This document shows, piece after piece, positions 1 through 7,687 of a DNA stretch of 39,389 bases (positions are counted from its first letter, which is position 1; the number at the start of each line of letters is the position of its first letter). The stretch comes from an uncultured Odoribacter sp. (GTDB lineage Bacteria > Bacteroidota > Bacteroidia > Bacteroidales > Marinifilaceae): contig CAJTSF010000022.1 in the NCBI GenBank assembly GCA_910578985.1, positions 1 through 39,389 on the forward strand. The letters are read 5' to 3'. The notes under the pieces are model-generated. The model saw only the letters and a list, made by a program, of their open reading frames with translations, made no database searches and had not been told where the DNA came from. The translations under genes were made by a program, and so were the position numbers.

Positions 1-103
1 CCTTTTCTCCAGCTATGCGGTAGTCGGCACACGTTTGTTCCAAACTCGTTTTGGGCAATGGTGTGCCGACGGACAATACCGCTTTTACGGAAAATTCTTA
101 TGA
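1..103 (+). CDS. C-terminal end of an unrecognised protein (partial)
   Basis: An open frame enters from the left edge (first full codon at base 2) and stops at TGA 101-103, giving 33 visible residues that end RFYGKFL. The tail is rich in aromatic and basic residues (FQTRFGQW, QYRFYGKF), which would suit a membrane or outer-membrane protein, but that is only an impression. I do not recognise the family. The alternative is that this is chance open frame, since only 33 codons are visible. Confidence 0.4.
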   Translation, partial: LFSSYAVVGTRLFQTRFGQWCADGQYRFYGKFL

Positions 104-153
104 ATGAGGGGATAAAAAACGGGAGTTTATATCAAAATCTCGAATTAAATAGC

Positions 154-161
154 TACTTTTG
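154..161 (+). promoter_or_regulatory. Possible Bacteroidota -7 element upstream of a non-coding leader
   Basis: TACTTTTG fits the TAnnTTTG consensus. No good -33 TTTG was found at the usual distance and no rightward gene follows before the converging transporter gene. Shortly downstream is GTTCTTTGA (172-180), which resembles leader motifs before Bacteroidota stable RNA genes, and then sequence with competing stems (178-300). A short non-coding RNA is possible. Confidence 0.3.
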
Positions 162-330
162 CATACGAAGAGTTCTTTGAAGGTTACGCAACGCGCAGAA
201 GGATAATGCAGTAGATAACTAACTAAATCGTAACCTATTACTATCAAGAGCAATTAACCTACGCTCATTTCCAATAAATTACACTCTTTTCGTAACTTCA
301 GAATTGCAAATATATTCAACGTGAAAAAAA

Positions 331-358
331 TCCTCTCCGGAACGATGCCCGGAGAGGA
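331..358 (-). terminator. Intrinsic terminator of the POT transporter gene
   Basis: A perfect 10-base stem (TCCTCTCCGG with CCGGAGAGGA) encloses an 8-base loop. Read on the minus strand, the hairpin lies just after the transporter stop at 385 and is followed by seven T residues (complement of 324-330), the classical form of a Rho-independent terminator. Confidence 0.85.
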
Positions 359-384
359 CCTTATTTATAATCGAGAATCAGCGG

Positions 385-1944
385 TTATTTCGTGACTCTT
401 TCAAGCCATTTCACCATACCCAGCATGACACCCATGGACACGAGGCATACCACCAGGAACACCGTCCAGCACTGCCAGATGGGCCATGCGTTATACATGA
501 GGGGACCGATCCACAGCAGCAGGTTGCCGAGAGCGGTTGCAGCCAGCCACAGACCCTGGCACAAGCCGAGCATGCTCTTGGGAGCCACTTTGGACACGAA
601 CGACAGACCGAGCGGGGAGATGAACAACTCCGCCACGGTGAGGAAGAAATAGGTCACGATGAGCACCCACCAGTGGGCCTTGGCATCCATTTGCTCCGCG
701 ATGGGCAGGTTCTTGAACGCATCGGCGGAAGGATAGCCTTTCATCATGGAGAACAGGGCGAGGAATAGGAATGCCACGCCTGCGATGAACATACCGATGG
801 CAATCTTTTTGGGAGTGGAAATCTCTTTGCCGCGTCTTGCGAAAGCGCCGAAAATCGCCATGATGATGGGAGTGAGCACAATCACGAAGAAAGGGTTGAT
901 GGCTTGCCATACTTCAGGCGCAACGGCGGACGAATCCACGAAGTCGCGGGCGAAGAAAGACAGGGACATTCCGTTCTGGTGGAATGAGAACCAGAAAAAA
1001 ATCACGATGCCTAAAACGGCAAACAAGGCATACATTCTCTGTTTGATTTCTTTTGCCATGGCGGCTTTCTCCTCAGCGGTGTAGTCCACGCTTTGTGCTG
1101 CCACTTTCTTTGCCGGGGTGGGGAAAGTCTTTTGGGAAGCGAAGAAAATCACAAGAGAGATGAGCATGGCCACCACAGAGGCGATGAACGAATAGTGAAT
1201 TCCTTCGTTGAAGATTTGCAGATATTGGCTGCAAGCGGCTGCCATGTCAGTGATGGCTCCGCCGGCTGCCGTCATGAGTTGCTGCAGGTTGGCAAGCGCT
1301 TCGGGCGCCATGGCGGCGGCATTGTTGATGTACTCATGGCAGAGGGCGGGCAATTGTGCGTTGTAGGTCATTCCGTTGGCTCCCAACCACCATTGGCGCA
1401 GAATCGGAGCGACGAACGGGGCAATCAGACCGCCGACGTTGATGAACACATAAAAAATCTGGAATCCCGAGTCTCTTTTGTCTTTGGCGATTTTGAGGGC
1501 TTCCGGTCCTTGTTTGGCAGCCTCTGCCTCGAAGTTGTCATACATCTGGCCTACGATAGCCTGCAGGTTGCCTTTGAACAGACCGTTACCGAATGCAATC
1601 AAGAACAAAGCGATGCAGGTGAGGGTCAGTAACCAGGTCGTGTTCTCCGCCGTGGCGAGGATAGGGATGGACAGGATGACGTAGCCTGCCGCCATGATGA
1701 CGAGACCGGTCTTGATGGTGCCTTTGTAATTCTGCGTGCGGTCGGCGATGAGACCTCCGACAAGGCTCAAAATGTATATGCCGGCGTAAAAGAAAGAGTA
1801 AATCGTACCGCTGGCACCTTCACTTAGGCCGAATTTGGAACACAGGAACAATACTAACACGGCGTTCATAATGTAGTAGCCGAAACGTTCTCCCATGTTA
1901 CTGAGGGCAGCAGTCAGCAACCCCTTAGGATGATTTTTGAACAT
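385..1944 (-). CDS. POT/PTR-family peptide MFS transporter
   Basis: A 519-residue membrane protein with many hydrophobic segments, the usual length for proton-coupled oligopeptide transporters (POT, PTR2 family), which import di- and tripeptides across the inner membrane. The N-terminal segment carries SNMGERFGYY (residues 15-24), the position of the family signature ExxERFxYY. Here the first Glu of that motif is Asn16 while the second Glu (Glu19) and Arg20 are kept, a variation that bears on proton coupling. The gene is monocistronic: it has its own promoter at 1982-1989 and a strong terminator at 331-358. It is divergent from nnr. The family call is secure; the substrate is inferred from the family only. 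Confidence 0.88.
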   Translation of the reverse strand: MFKNHPKGLLTAALSNMGERFGYYIMNAVLVLFLCSKFGLSEGASGTIYSFFYAGIYILSLVGGLIADRTQNYKGTIKTGLVIMAAGYVILSIPILATAENTTWLLTLTCIALFLIAFGNGLFKGNLQAIVGQMYDNFEAEAAKQGPEALKIAKDKRDSGFQIFYVFINVGGLIAPFVAPILRQWWLGANGMTYNAQLPALCHEYINNAAAMAPEALANLQQLMTAAGGAITDMAAACSQYLQIFNEGIHYSFIASVVAMLISLVIFFASQKTFPTPAKKVAAQSVDYTAEEKAAMAKEIKQRMYALFAVLGIVIFFWFSFHQNGMSLSFFARDFVDSSAVAPEVWQAINPFFVIVLTPIIMAIFGAFARRGKEISTPKKIAIGMFIAGVAFLFLALFSMMKGYPSADAFKNLPIAEQMDAKAHWWVLIVTYFFLTVAELFISPLGLSFVSKVAPKSMLGLCQGLWLAATALGNLLLWIGPLMYNAWPIWQCWTVFLVVCLVSMGVMLGMVKWLERVTK

Positions 1945-1981
1945 AGATTGATTTTTAAGTTAATATTATTTATAACGGACG

Positions 1982-1989
1982 CAAATGTA
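1982..1989 (-). promoter_or_regulatory. -7 element of the POT transporter promoter
   Basis: On the minus strand this reads TACATTTG, matching TAnnTTTG, about 40 bases before the transporter start. A clear -33 TTTG was not found. It lies back to back with the possible nnr promoter at 2002-2009, so the two divergent units share one short control region. Confidence 0.55.
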
Positions 1990-2001
1990 ATCATTTTTTT
2001 G

Positions 2002-2009
2002 TACTTTTC
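2002..2009 (+). promoter_or_regulatory. Possible -7 element of the nnr operon
   Basis: TACTTTTC matches TAnnTTTG except for the last base and stands 26 bases before the nnr start codon. No convincing -33 element was seen. Confidence 0.35.
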
Positions 2010-2035
2010 GGCATCGAAAACGTTAGTGTTGTGAT

Positions 2036-3553
2036 ATGAAAAAGTTAAATAAGATTTATTCGACGAAACATGTCGGGGCTATAGACGAGTATGTGACTGA
2101 TTATGAAAAAATAAGCTCATGGCACCTGATGGAACGGGCGGCGGAAGCATGGGTGAGTTTTTTTGAGGAACGCATGGAAGAGGAGGCAAAAATCGCGGTG
2201 GTGTGCGGGGACGGGAACAACGGCGGGGACGGGTATGCAATTGCCCGCCTGCTGTTGGAAAGCGGGTGGGAGGTGGAGGCGTTTGCGCTGCCTTCCGAAC
2301 GTTCGCGGAGCGGGGACTGCGAGAAGAACCGGGAACTGTTCCGGAAAGCAGGCGGGAAGATTGTCGAGGTGAAACGTCCCGCGAAGTGGATTCCGGAGGA
2401 GGGTGCGGTGATTGTCGATGCACTTTTCGGTGCGGGCTTGAACCGGGCGGTGACGGGTGCGGCGGCGGAAATGATACGGCGGATGAACGAGCTGCCGTGC
2501 CGTGTGTATGCGGTGGATATGCCGTCGGGACTGATGGGGGAGGACAATGCGGGGAACGACAGGACGGCAATCGTGCGGGCATACCGTACGTTTACCTTTC
2601 AATTTCCGAAAATCTCTTTCCTGCTGCCGGAGAACGCGGAATTCGTGGGTGAGTGGGAGGCGGTGGACATCGGTGTCGAGACGGATGCGCTGGAGACGCC
2701 GTGGTATGCGCTGACGGAGGAGGCGGTGCGTGAAGCGTTGCCGCGTCCGGGGGTATTTGCGCACAAGGGAACGAACGGGCGCGGGTTGCTGGTGGCGGGA
2801 AGCCGGGGAATGATGGGGGCGGCGGTGTTGGCGGCGAAGGGCGCCCTGCATTCGGGAGTGGGGGTGTTGCATTGCCATGTGCCGGGGTGCGGGGGAGACG
2901 TAATGCAGGTGGCGGTGCCGGAGGCGGTGTTGGATTTGGACGGCGGGGAGGCGTGCGTGTCGGGGGTGGAAGGTTTGGAGCGCTATGACGCGGTGGCGGT
3001 GGGACCCGGAATCGGCAGGGGGGAGGAGACCGCCGTGGCGTTGAAGAGGCTCCTGACGGAGTGGAAAGGGCGGTTGATACTGGATGCGGATGCGTTGAAC
3101 ATCCTGGCTGAGCATCCGGAGTGGATAGTGCATCTGCACGAGGGGTGCCTGCTGACGCCCCACGTGAAAGAGTTCGAGAGATTGGCAGGAAAATGTGCAA
3201 ATGATTTTGACAGATTAAATAAATTGCTCACTTTTGCAGCGCAATATCGCGTGCATGTGGTGTTGAAGGGGGCTTATTCGGCGGTGGCGACTCCGGACGG
3301 ACGGCTTTATTTTAATATGAGCGGTAATCCGGGGATGGCGAAAGGGGGGAGCGGGGATGTGCTGACGGGAGTGTTGCTGGCGTTGGCGGCGAACGGGTTG
3401 GAGATGGAGGATGTGGCGTGTATCGGGGTGTTCGCGCATGGGATGGCAGGGGATTTGTTGCGGGAGGAGCACGGGATGCGGGGGATGACTGCGGGGTTGT
3501 TGGCGGAGGGGATGGGAAGGGTTTGGAGTAAATTGGAAGGTAATGAGATTTAA
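2036..3553 (+). CDS. nnr: Bifunctional NAD(P)H-hydrate epimerase / ADP-dependent dehydratase
   Basis: A 505-residue cytoplasmic repair enzyme with two domains. The N-terminal YjeF_N epimerase half (about residues 1-215) contains GDGNNGGDG at 58-66. The C-terminal ADP/ATP-dependent dehydratase half (about 235-505) contains AVGPGIG and the nucleotide-binding KGGSGDVLTG at 436-445. Together they convert both epimers of damaged NAD(P)HX back to NAD(P)H. The length is normal for the fused bacterial enzyme. It is first in an operon with the DUF4831 gene (3 bases apart) and the ClC gene. The coding strand is strikingly G-rich (many GGGG and GCGGGG runs), which also creates several long spurious frames on the other strand. 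Confidence 0.95.
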   Translation: MKKLNKIYSTKHVGAIDEYVTDYEKISSWHLMERAAEAWVSFFEERMEEEAKIAVVCGDGNNGGDGYAIARLLLESGWEVEAFALPSERSRSGDCEKNRELFRKAGGKIVEVKRPAKWIPEEGAVIVDALFGAGLNRAVTGAAAEMIRRMNELPCRVYAVDMPSGLMGEDNAGNDRTAIVRAYRTFTFQFPKISFLLPENAEFVGEWEAVDIGVETDALETPWYALTEEAVREALPRPGVFAHKGTNGRGLLVAGSRGMMGAAVLAAKGALHSGVGVLHCHVPGCGGDVMQVAVPEAVLDLDGGEACVSGVEGLERYDAVAVGPGIGRGEETAVALKRLLTEWKGRLILDADALNILAEHPEWIVHLHEGCLLTPHVKEFERLAGKCANDFDRLNKLLTFAAQYRVHVVLKGAYSAVATPDGRLYFNMSGNPGMAKGGSGDVLTGVLLALAANGLEMEDVACIGVFAHGMAGDLLREEHGMRGMTAGLLAEGMGRVWSKLEGNEI

Positions 3554-3556
3554 AGT

Positions 3557-4696
3557 ATGAAGAGAATTGTTTTGACGTGGGTGTTGGCCTCTGCCCTTTG
3601 TGCGGGAGTGTCGGCACAGAAGAAAAAGGAGGTTTATTCGGTGGTGAATGTGAATTATTGCCTGCCGAAGGTGGAGTATCGGTTGGAGATTACGATGGAG
3701 TGTACGCGCTCGGTTCCGGGACCTTATTGGAAGCATGCGGAGAAAGAGTTGGGGATGACGCCGAAAATCGTGCAACAGACGGAGCGTTGGAGGGTGAAGG
3801 GGGTGGAAATCCGTCCGCAGTATTTGCCGGATGAGAAGGCAACGTATGCGGTTTCGGCGCATACGGAGTATACACCGGTTACCTTGCAGTTGAGCGCTGA
3901 GGGTTTTTTGGCGGGTGTCGCTTCCGCCGCCGGAGGTGCTGAGGAGGTATGGAGGAAGGAAGGGACGACGGTGTTCGAGCCGGTGCAGGAAAGGGAGGAG
4001 GGAAAGATTAATATTTTGAACCTGAGGACTTATAATCATTTGAAGGAGGTGTTGGATTCCAACTATACGTTTCATGAGGTGGATGGGGAGATGAAGAGGA
4101 TTTGGGACCCGATTGTGCGCTATTCGCGCAAATCGGAGGCGGATAATGTGAAAGAGGCGGTGAGTGAGATTTTCCGTATCCGTTCGGAGCGGGTGAAGTT
4201 GTTGAATGCGGAGAACGGGGTGCCGGACGGTAAGTCGCTGGAGATTATCCTGGATGGGTATGAGCGGATGGAGGATGATTATCTGAGCCTTTTCATGGGG
4301 AAGACGATGACGCGGGAGGTGAAACGGGTGGTGGTTTGTGCGCCGGGCTTGCCGGGGGAGGCGGTGATTGCTTTCCGCTTTTCGGAGAAGGAGGGGTTGG
4401 TGGATGTGAAGAATGTGTCGGCGCAGGCTTATGCGTTGCAGGTGGCGGATGTGGTGGTTCCGGCGTCCCGGTCGGTGAGCGATACGGGGGATGAGCTGGC
4501 GATTTATTACCGGGTGCCGGCGGTGGGTGAGTTGCAGTTGGTGCGTGGCAATCATGAGGTGGTTTTGAGAAAGCGGGCGATTGTGCCGCAATTCGGGGAA
4601 ATCAAGCGTTTCCCGGTGGAGGTGATTGCGAACGAGGGGTTGTCGCTGGAGTTTTATCCGCAGTATGGGGCATTGAAAAGCGTCAAGAAAAGATAA
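3557..4696 (+). CDS. DUF4831 family exported protein
   Basis: A 379-residue protein with an N-terminal signal peptide (hydrophobic residues 4-19, likely cleavage after SA at 20, then QKKKE). The rest resembles the DUF4831 family of Bacteroidales, which has no established function. The mature protein is rich in charged and beta-forming segments with no membrane segment, so it is probably periplasmic or on the inner face of the outer membrane. It begins 3 bases after nnr and ends 11 bases before the ClC gene, so it is co-transcribed with both. Codon use is G-heavy like nnr. The family call rests on my recognition of the pattern near the N terminus, not on a search. Confidence 0.7.
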   Translation: MKRIVLTWVLASALCAGVSAQKKKEVYSVVNVNYCLPKVEYRLEITMECTRSVPGPYWKHAEKELGMTPKIVQQTERWRVKGVEIRPQYLPDEKATYAVSAHTEYTPVTLQLSAEGFLAGVASAAGGAEEVWRKEGTTVFEPVQEREEGKINILNLRTYNHLKEVLDSNYTFHEVDGEMKRIWDPIVRYSRKSEADNVKEAVSEIFRIRSERVKLLNAENGVPDGKSLEIILDGYERMEDDYLSLFMGKTMTREVKRVVVCAPGLPGEAVIAFRFSEKEGLVDVKNVSAQAYALQVADVVVPASRSVSDTGDELAIYYRVPAVGELQLVRGNHEVVLRKRAIVPQFGEIKRFPVEVIANEGLSLEFYPQYGALKSVKKR

Positions 4697-4707
4697 CAGA
4701 GTAGCGT

Positions 4708-6495
4708 ATGTTTGTGTTGCTATCGTGGTGGGACCGTTGGTTTTCCCGTTTCCTGAGCTGGCGGGTGCGGCATATCAGTGAACGGAGTTTCATCGTATTC
4801 TTGAGTTTGCTCGTGGGCATCATCACCGGACTGGCGGGGGTGTTTTTGAAAAATTCCGTACATTTTACCCATCAGTTTTTTACCGAACGGTTGCAAATCG
4901 ATAGCGGAAGCCTTTTGTTTTTTGTTTATCCTTTTATCGGTATCCTATTGACTTCGTTGTTCGTGCGCTATTTTGTGCGGGAGGATATAAGCCACGGGGT
5001 AACGAAGGTGCTGTATGCCATTTCGAGGCAAAACAGCATCATCAAGCCGCATAACAATTATTCTTCGATGGTGGCGAGTACCATTACCATCGGGTTCGGG
5101 GGTTCTGTGGGGACGGAGGCGACGATTGTGCTGACGGGGGCGTCCATCGGTTCGAACCTTGCCCGTTTCTTCCGCATGAATTACAAGGTGATGACGTTGA
5201 TGATCGGATGCGGGACGGCGGGGGCGATTGCGGGTATATTCAAGGCGCCGATTGCGGGTATTGTCTTTACGATGGAGGTGCTGATGCTTGATTTGACGAT
5301 GACTTCCCTCATTCCGTTGATGATTGCGGCTATCTCTTCGTTTGTGATTGTCTATTTTCTGATGGGTGAAGGGGTGGTGCTGGAGTTTGCGGTGCAGTCT
5401 CACTTTGCGCTGGCGAATGTGCCTTATTATATTTTGTTGGGAATCTTGTGCGGGTTGGTGTCCGTGTATTTTATCCGGATGAATCTGCGGATAGAGAAGT
5501 GGATTACGGGATTTACGAATTTCAAGCGGATATTGATAGGAGGAGCGTTGCTGGGATTGCTTATTTATGTCTTCCCTCCGCTTTACGGGGAAGGGTACAG
5601 CAGTTTGAAGGCTTTGCTGAACAATAACGGGGATATGTTGTTGAGCAATACTTATTTCTTTGATTTCCGCAATCATGGGTTTGTGGTTGTTTTTTATGTC
5701 GTTGCTTTGATTTTCATCAAAGTGGTGGCGACGGCGCTTACGAACGGCAGCGGAGGGGTTGGAGGTGTGTTTGCTCCGAGCCTGTTTACGGGCGGGGTGA
5801 CGGGGTATCTGATAGCGACGTTGATTAATATGACGGGTTTGGTGCATGTGCCGGTGAGTTATTTTGTGCTTGCGGGGATGGCGGGAGTGATGTCGGGGGT
5901 GATGAATTCGCCTTTGACGGCGATGTTCTTGATTGCGGAGATTACGGGAGGGTATAGCCTGTTGGTGCCGTTGATGATTTGCTCCGTGACCGCCCATTTG
6001 ACGGGGCGAGGAATGGAACCTTATTCCATTTATGCGCGCCGTCTGGCAATGAAGGGGGATTTGATTACGCATAATAAGGACAAGGCAGTATTGACTTTGA
6101 TGAAGTTGAATAATGTGATAGAGACGGATTTGCAGACGATTTCCATTGATGCGACATTGGGCGATTTGGTGAAAAAGGTGTCCCGTTCGTGCCGGAATAT
6201 TTTCCCTGTGATTGATGAAAAAGAGGCGTTGCTTGGCATTGTGTTGCTGGATGATATTCGCAAAATCATGTTCAATCAGGATTTATACGACAAGACGTTT
6301 GTCCGCGATTTTATGACGACACCCCCCACTGTCGTAGATGTGAACGATCCGATGGACGTGGTGATGAAGAAGTTTGAGGATACGCAGGCTTGGAATCTCC
6401 CTGTCATAGAGGAAGAACGTTATATCGGTTTTGTCTCTAAAGCCAAGATATTCAACACTTACCGCAGGGTCTTGCAGCATTTCTCCGACGAATGA
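4708..6495 (+). CDS. ClC-family chloride channel/transporter with C-terminal CBS pair
   Basis: A 595-residue protein: a ClC membrane domain (about 25-430) followed by two CBS domains (about 440-590) that usually bind adenine nucleotides. Helix N motif GGVFAPS (about residues 350-356) matches GxFxP, and PYSIYAR near 430 keeps the pore Tyr. Two ion-site motifs differ from the textbook form: GxEGP reads GTEAT (135-139), keeping the gating Glu137 but losing Gly-Pro, and GSGIP is replaced by SHGVT (95-99). It is the last gene of the nnr operon. Whether it moves chloride, another halide or protons in exchange cannot be told from sequence. Confidence 0.9.
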   Translation: MFVLLSWWDRWFSRFLSWRVRHISERSFIVFLSLLVGIITGLAGVFLKNSVHFTHQFFTERLQIDSGSLLFFVYPFIGILLTSLFVRYFVREDISHGVTKVLYAISRQNSIIKPHNNYSSMVASTITIGFGGSVGTEATIVLTGASIGSNLARFFRMNYKVMTLMIGCGTAGAIAGIFKAPIAGIVFTMEVLMLDLTMTSLIPLMIAAISSFVIVYFLMGEGVVLEFAVQSHFALANVPYYILLGILCGLVSVYFIRMNLRIEKWITGFTNFKRILIGGALLGLLIYVFPPLYGEGYSSLKALLNNNGDMLLSNTYFFDFRNHGFVVVFYVVALIFIKVVATALTNGSGGVGGVFAPSLFTGGVTGYLIATLINMTGLVHVPVSYFVLAGMAGVMSGVMNSPLTAMFLIAEITGGYSLLVPLMICSVTAHLTGRGMEPYSIYARRLAMKGDLITHNKDKAVLTLMKLNNVIETDLQTISIDATLGDLVKKVSRSCRNIFPVIDEKEALLGIVLLDDIRKIMFNQDLYDKTFVRDFMTTPPTVVDVNDPMDVVMKKFEDTQAWNLPVIEEERYIGFVSKAKIFNTYRRVLQHFSDE

Positions 6496-6537
6496 CCGAG
6501 GGAATCGGGGATGGGGTATTAATTTATTCGTTTATTC

Positions 6538-6567
6538 TTGTTTTTTGCAGGAAAATTGATACTTTTG
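6538..6567 (+). promoter_or_regulatory. Promoter of the DUF2795 gene
   Basis: TTG (6538-6540), 19 bases, then TACTTTTG (6560-6567): a good match to the Bacteroidota TTTG / TAnnTTTG promoter. The predicted start of transcription lies a few bases before the palindrome at 6582-6595. Confidence 0.75.
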
Positions 6568-6581
6568 CGCTGCTTTTTACG

Positions 6582-6595
6582 TATACCATGGTATA
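6582..6595. promoter_or_regulatory. 14-base perfect palindrome in the DUF2795 5' leader
   Basis: TATACCATGGTATA is a perfect palindrome lying between the -7 element (6560-6567) and the start codon (6609). Its position just past the expected transcription start fits an operator for a dimeric repressor. It could be chance; no second copy was noticed. Confidence 0.35.
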
Positions 6596-6608
6596 AAACT
6601 TATATATT

Positions 6609-6830
6609 ATGTATTGGACACTGGAACTTGCTTCAAAACTGGAAGATGCACCATGGCCTGCATCTAAAGACGAATTGATCGACTACGCCATCCGTTCGGG
6701 GGCTCCCATGGAGGTGATTGAAAACTTGCAGGATATCGAAGATGACGAGGAAATCTTCGAAAGCATCGAAGATATCTGGCCCGACTACCCGAGCAAAGAC
6801 GACTTCTTCTTCAACGAGGACGAGTATTAG
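6609..6830 (+). CDS. DUF2795 domain small acidic protein
   Basis: A 73-residue, strongly acidic protein (last third dominated by Asp and Glu, ending FFFNEDEY). It begins MYWTLELASKLEDAPWP and contains DELIDYAIRSGAP, closely matching a small conserved Bacteroidales protein assigned to DUF2795. No catalytic or DNA-binding motif is visible and the function is unknown. It has its own good promoter and appears to be transcribed alone. Confidence 0.85.
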   Translation: MYWTLELASKLEDAPWPASKDELIDYAIRSGAPMEVIENLQDIEDDEEIFESIEDIWPDYPSKDDFFFNEDEY

Positions 6831-6861
6831 TCGGAATCAGTTCAATCTTAGAGTTTAAAAT

Positions 6862-6915
6862 AATTGGAATATAAGCGGTTGGTGAGTTTGGAAACGAACT
6901 TTCCAATTGCTTTTT
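6862..6915 (+). terminator. Probable terminator of the DUF2795 gene
   Basis: AATTGGAA (6862-6869) pairs with TTCCAATT (6901-6908), enclosing a smaller stem-loop (AGTTT with GAACT, 6885-6900), and is followed by GCTTTTT. The stem is AT-rich and the enclosed loop is long, so it is weaker than the other terminators in the window. Confidence 0.4.
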
Positions 6916-6962
6916 GTTGTCATTTGTTGCAAAAAAAGATGTTTGCTTGCCTGTGTTTTGTA

Positions 6963-7067
6963 ATGACCACGAAAGGTTACCTGTCTGAAATTGCCCTTAA
7001 CGGCAAGACCAAAGGTTATATCAGAAGCAGTGAGTTTGTACATCTGACCCCAAAGGTGGGGCAATGA
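6963..7067 (+). CDS. Possible 34-residue small ORF or SH3-like remnant
   Basis: An ATG at 6963 opens a 34-residue frame ending in TGA 7065-7067. Part of it, YLSEIALNGKTKGYIRSSEF, resembles the pattern of bacterial SH3-like repeats (x-V-x-Y-N-G-K-x-G-Y-V-x-S-x-Y). The frame is open further upstream, but that part runs through the candidate DUF2795 terminator and does not look like protein. No ribosome-binding site or promoter stands out. It may be the remnant of a larger lost gene. Confidence 0.25.
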   Translation: MTTKGYLSEIALNGKTKGYIRSSEFVHLTPKVGQ

Positions 7068-7076
7068 CAATATCGC

Positions 7077-7101
7077 AAAATATCGCATTTTGCGATATTT
7101 T
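7077..7101. terminator. Perfect 11-base hairpin, probable bidirectional terminator
   Basis: AAAATATCGCA (7077-7087), a 3-base loop and TGCGATATTTT (7091-7101) form a perfect hairpin; the rightward strand continues in T-rich sequence. The left arm is preceded by another TATCGCA, so the 10-base unit is partly repeated. It lies between the small frame ending at 7067 and the broken barrel gene on the other strand. Confidence 0.5.
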
Positions 7102-7214
7102 TATTTGTAATATATTGAATTTTAACACATTATTATTTGTAAAACAAAGGATTCCGATAGCTACAATGTTTTTCCTATAATCTATTCGTATACAATTTTT
7201 ATCCGCATGATTTT

Positions 7215-7264
7215 TCTTGACAGATATTCCCCCTGTTATTATATGAAGAGAATATCTGTCAAGA
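7215..7264. repeat. Perfect 15-base inverted repeat with 20-base spacer
   Basis: TCTTGACAGATATTC (7215-7229) and GAATATCTGTCAAGA (7250-7264) are exact inverse complements around a 20-base spacer. The repeat begins where the broken barrel gene loses family resemblance. Neither strand has a T-run directly after the stem, so it is not a standard terminator. Confidence 0.7.
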
Positions 7265-7656
7265 TTAGAGATATTCATGCCTGCACGAATACCCCAACTG
7301 TTTTCCTGCGCATGCGCTGCGCCACACATGGTAACCACCAAAAGCATTAAAAATACTTTTTTCATAATAATTTGAATTTTTCTTTGCCCTCAGATTCCCG
7401 GACGAGGCAGGTTAATAAAAACAACGAAGCGTGGAATCTGTCTGTTTATCTTACAAAAGGTATCGCCAAACACCCCAACCGAAATAAACATACAATCGAC
7501 CCACGCCCAACCGGTATATTGCATGAGTTGCATATACGGCAAGCGAACGTTTGTAATGCTTATCCTTCGGTTTTGAAATTGGCGATTTCTTTGTAAAGGA
7601 CTAAACAAAAACGCTTCAATATGTGCGCCACGGCGGATTGCGCCGCCATGACCCTG

Positions 7657-7687
7657 CAAATGTAAAGAATTTTTATAACATCGCAAA
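7657..7687 (-). promoter_or_regulatory. Leftward promoter with a long leader
   Basis: On the minus strand: TTTG (7684-7687), 19 bases, TACATTTG (7657-7664), an excellent Bacteroidota promoter. Transcription would begin near 7650 and run about 285 bases before the start codon of the broken barrel gene at 7365. The first transcribed bases can fold as GGCGG-loop-CCGCC. The transcript is therefore either a long leader or a non-coding RNA. Confidence 0.6.

Larger units (their letters stand above)
7021..7365 (-). pseudogene. Broken outer-membrane beta-barrel (PorT-like) gene, N-terminal remnant
   Basis: The minus-strand frame opens with a clear signal peptide (MKKVFLMLLVVTMCGAAHAQ) followed by SWGIRAGMNISNL, the usual mature start of PorT-type outer-membrane beta-barrel proteins. 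After about residue 32 the family pattern stops and the rest of the 114-residue frame is AT-rich with no barrel-like alternation. Such proteins normally run to about 180-230 residues. The break coincides with a perfect 15-base inverted repeat (7215-7264), and the frame ends across a hairpin at 7077-7101. I read it as a truncated gene; a short functional exported peptide is the alternative. Confidence 0.5.

Noticed and set aside
1..384. rRNA leader or tRNA before the POT gene
   Set aside because: GTTCTTTGA recalls stable RNA leaders, but no rRNA or tRNA sequence follows and I found no cloverleaf.
3215..4591. A 458-codon open frame on the minus strand opposite nnr and DUF4831
   Set aside because: It is His/Arg-rich throughout, the signature of a frame read opposite G-rich, codon-biased genes, and has no family resemblance.
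6864..7067. A full 67-residue protein starting at 6864
   Set aside because: The first half lies within a candidate terminator and does not look like protein; only the 34-residue 3' part is kept as a weak possibility.
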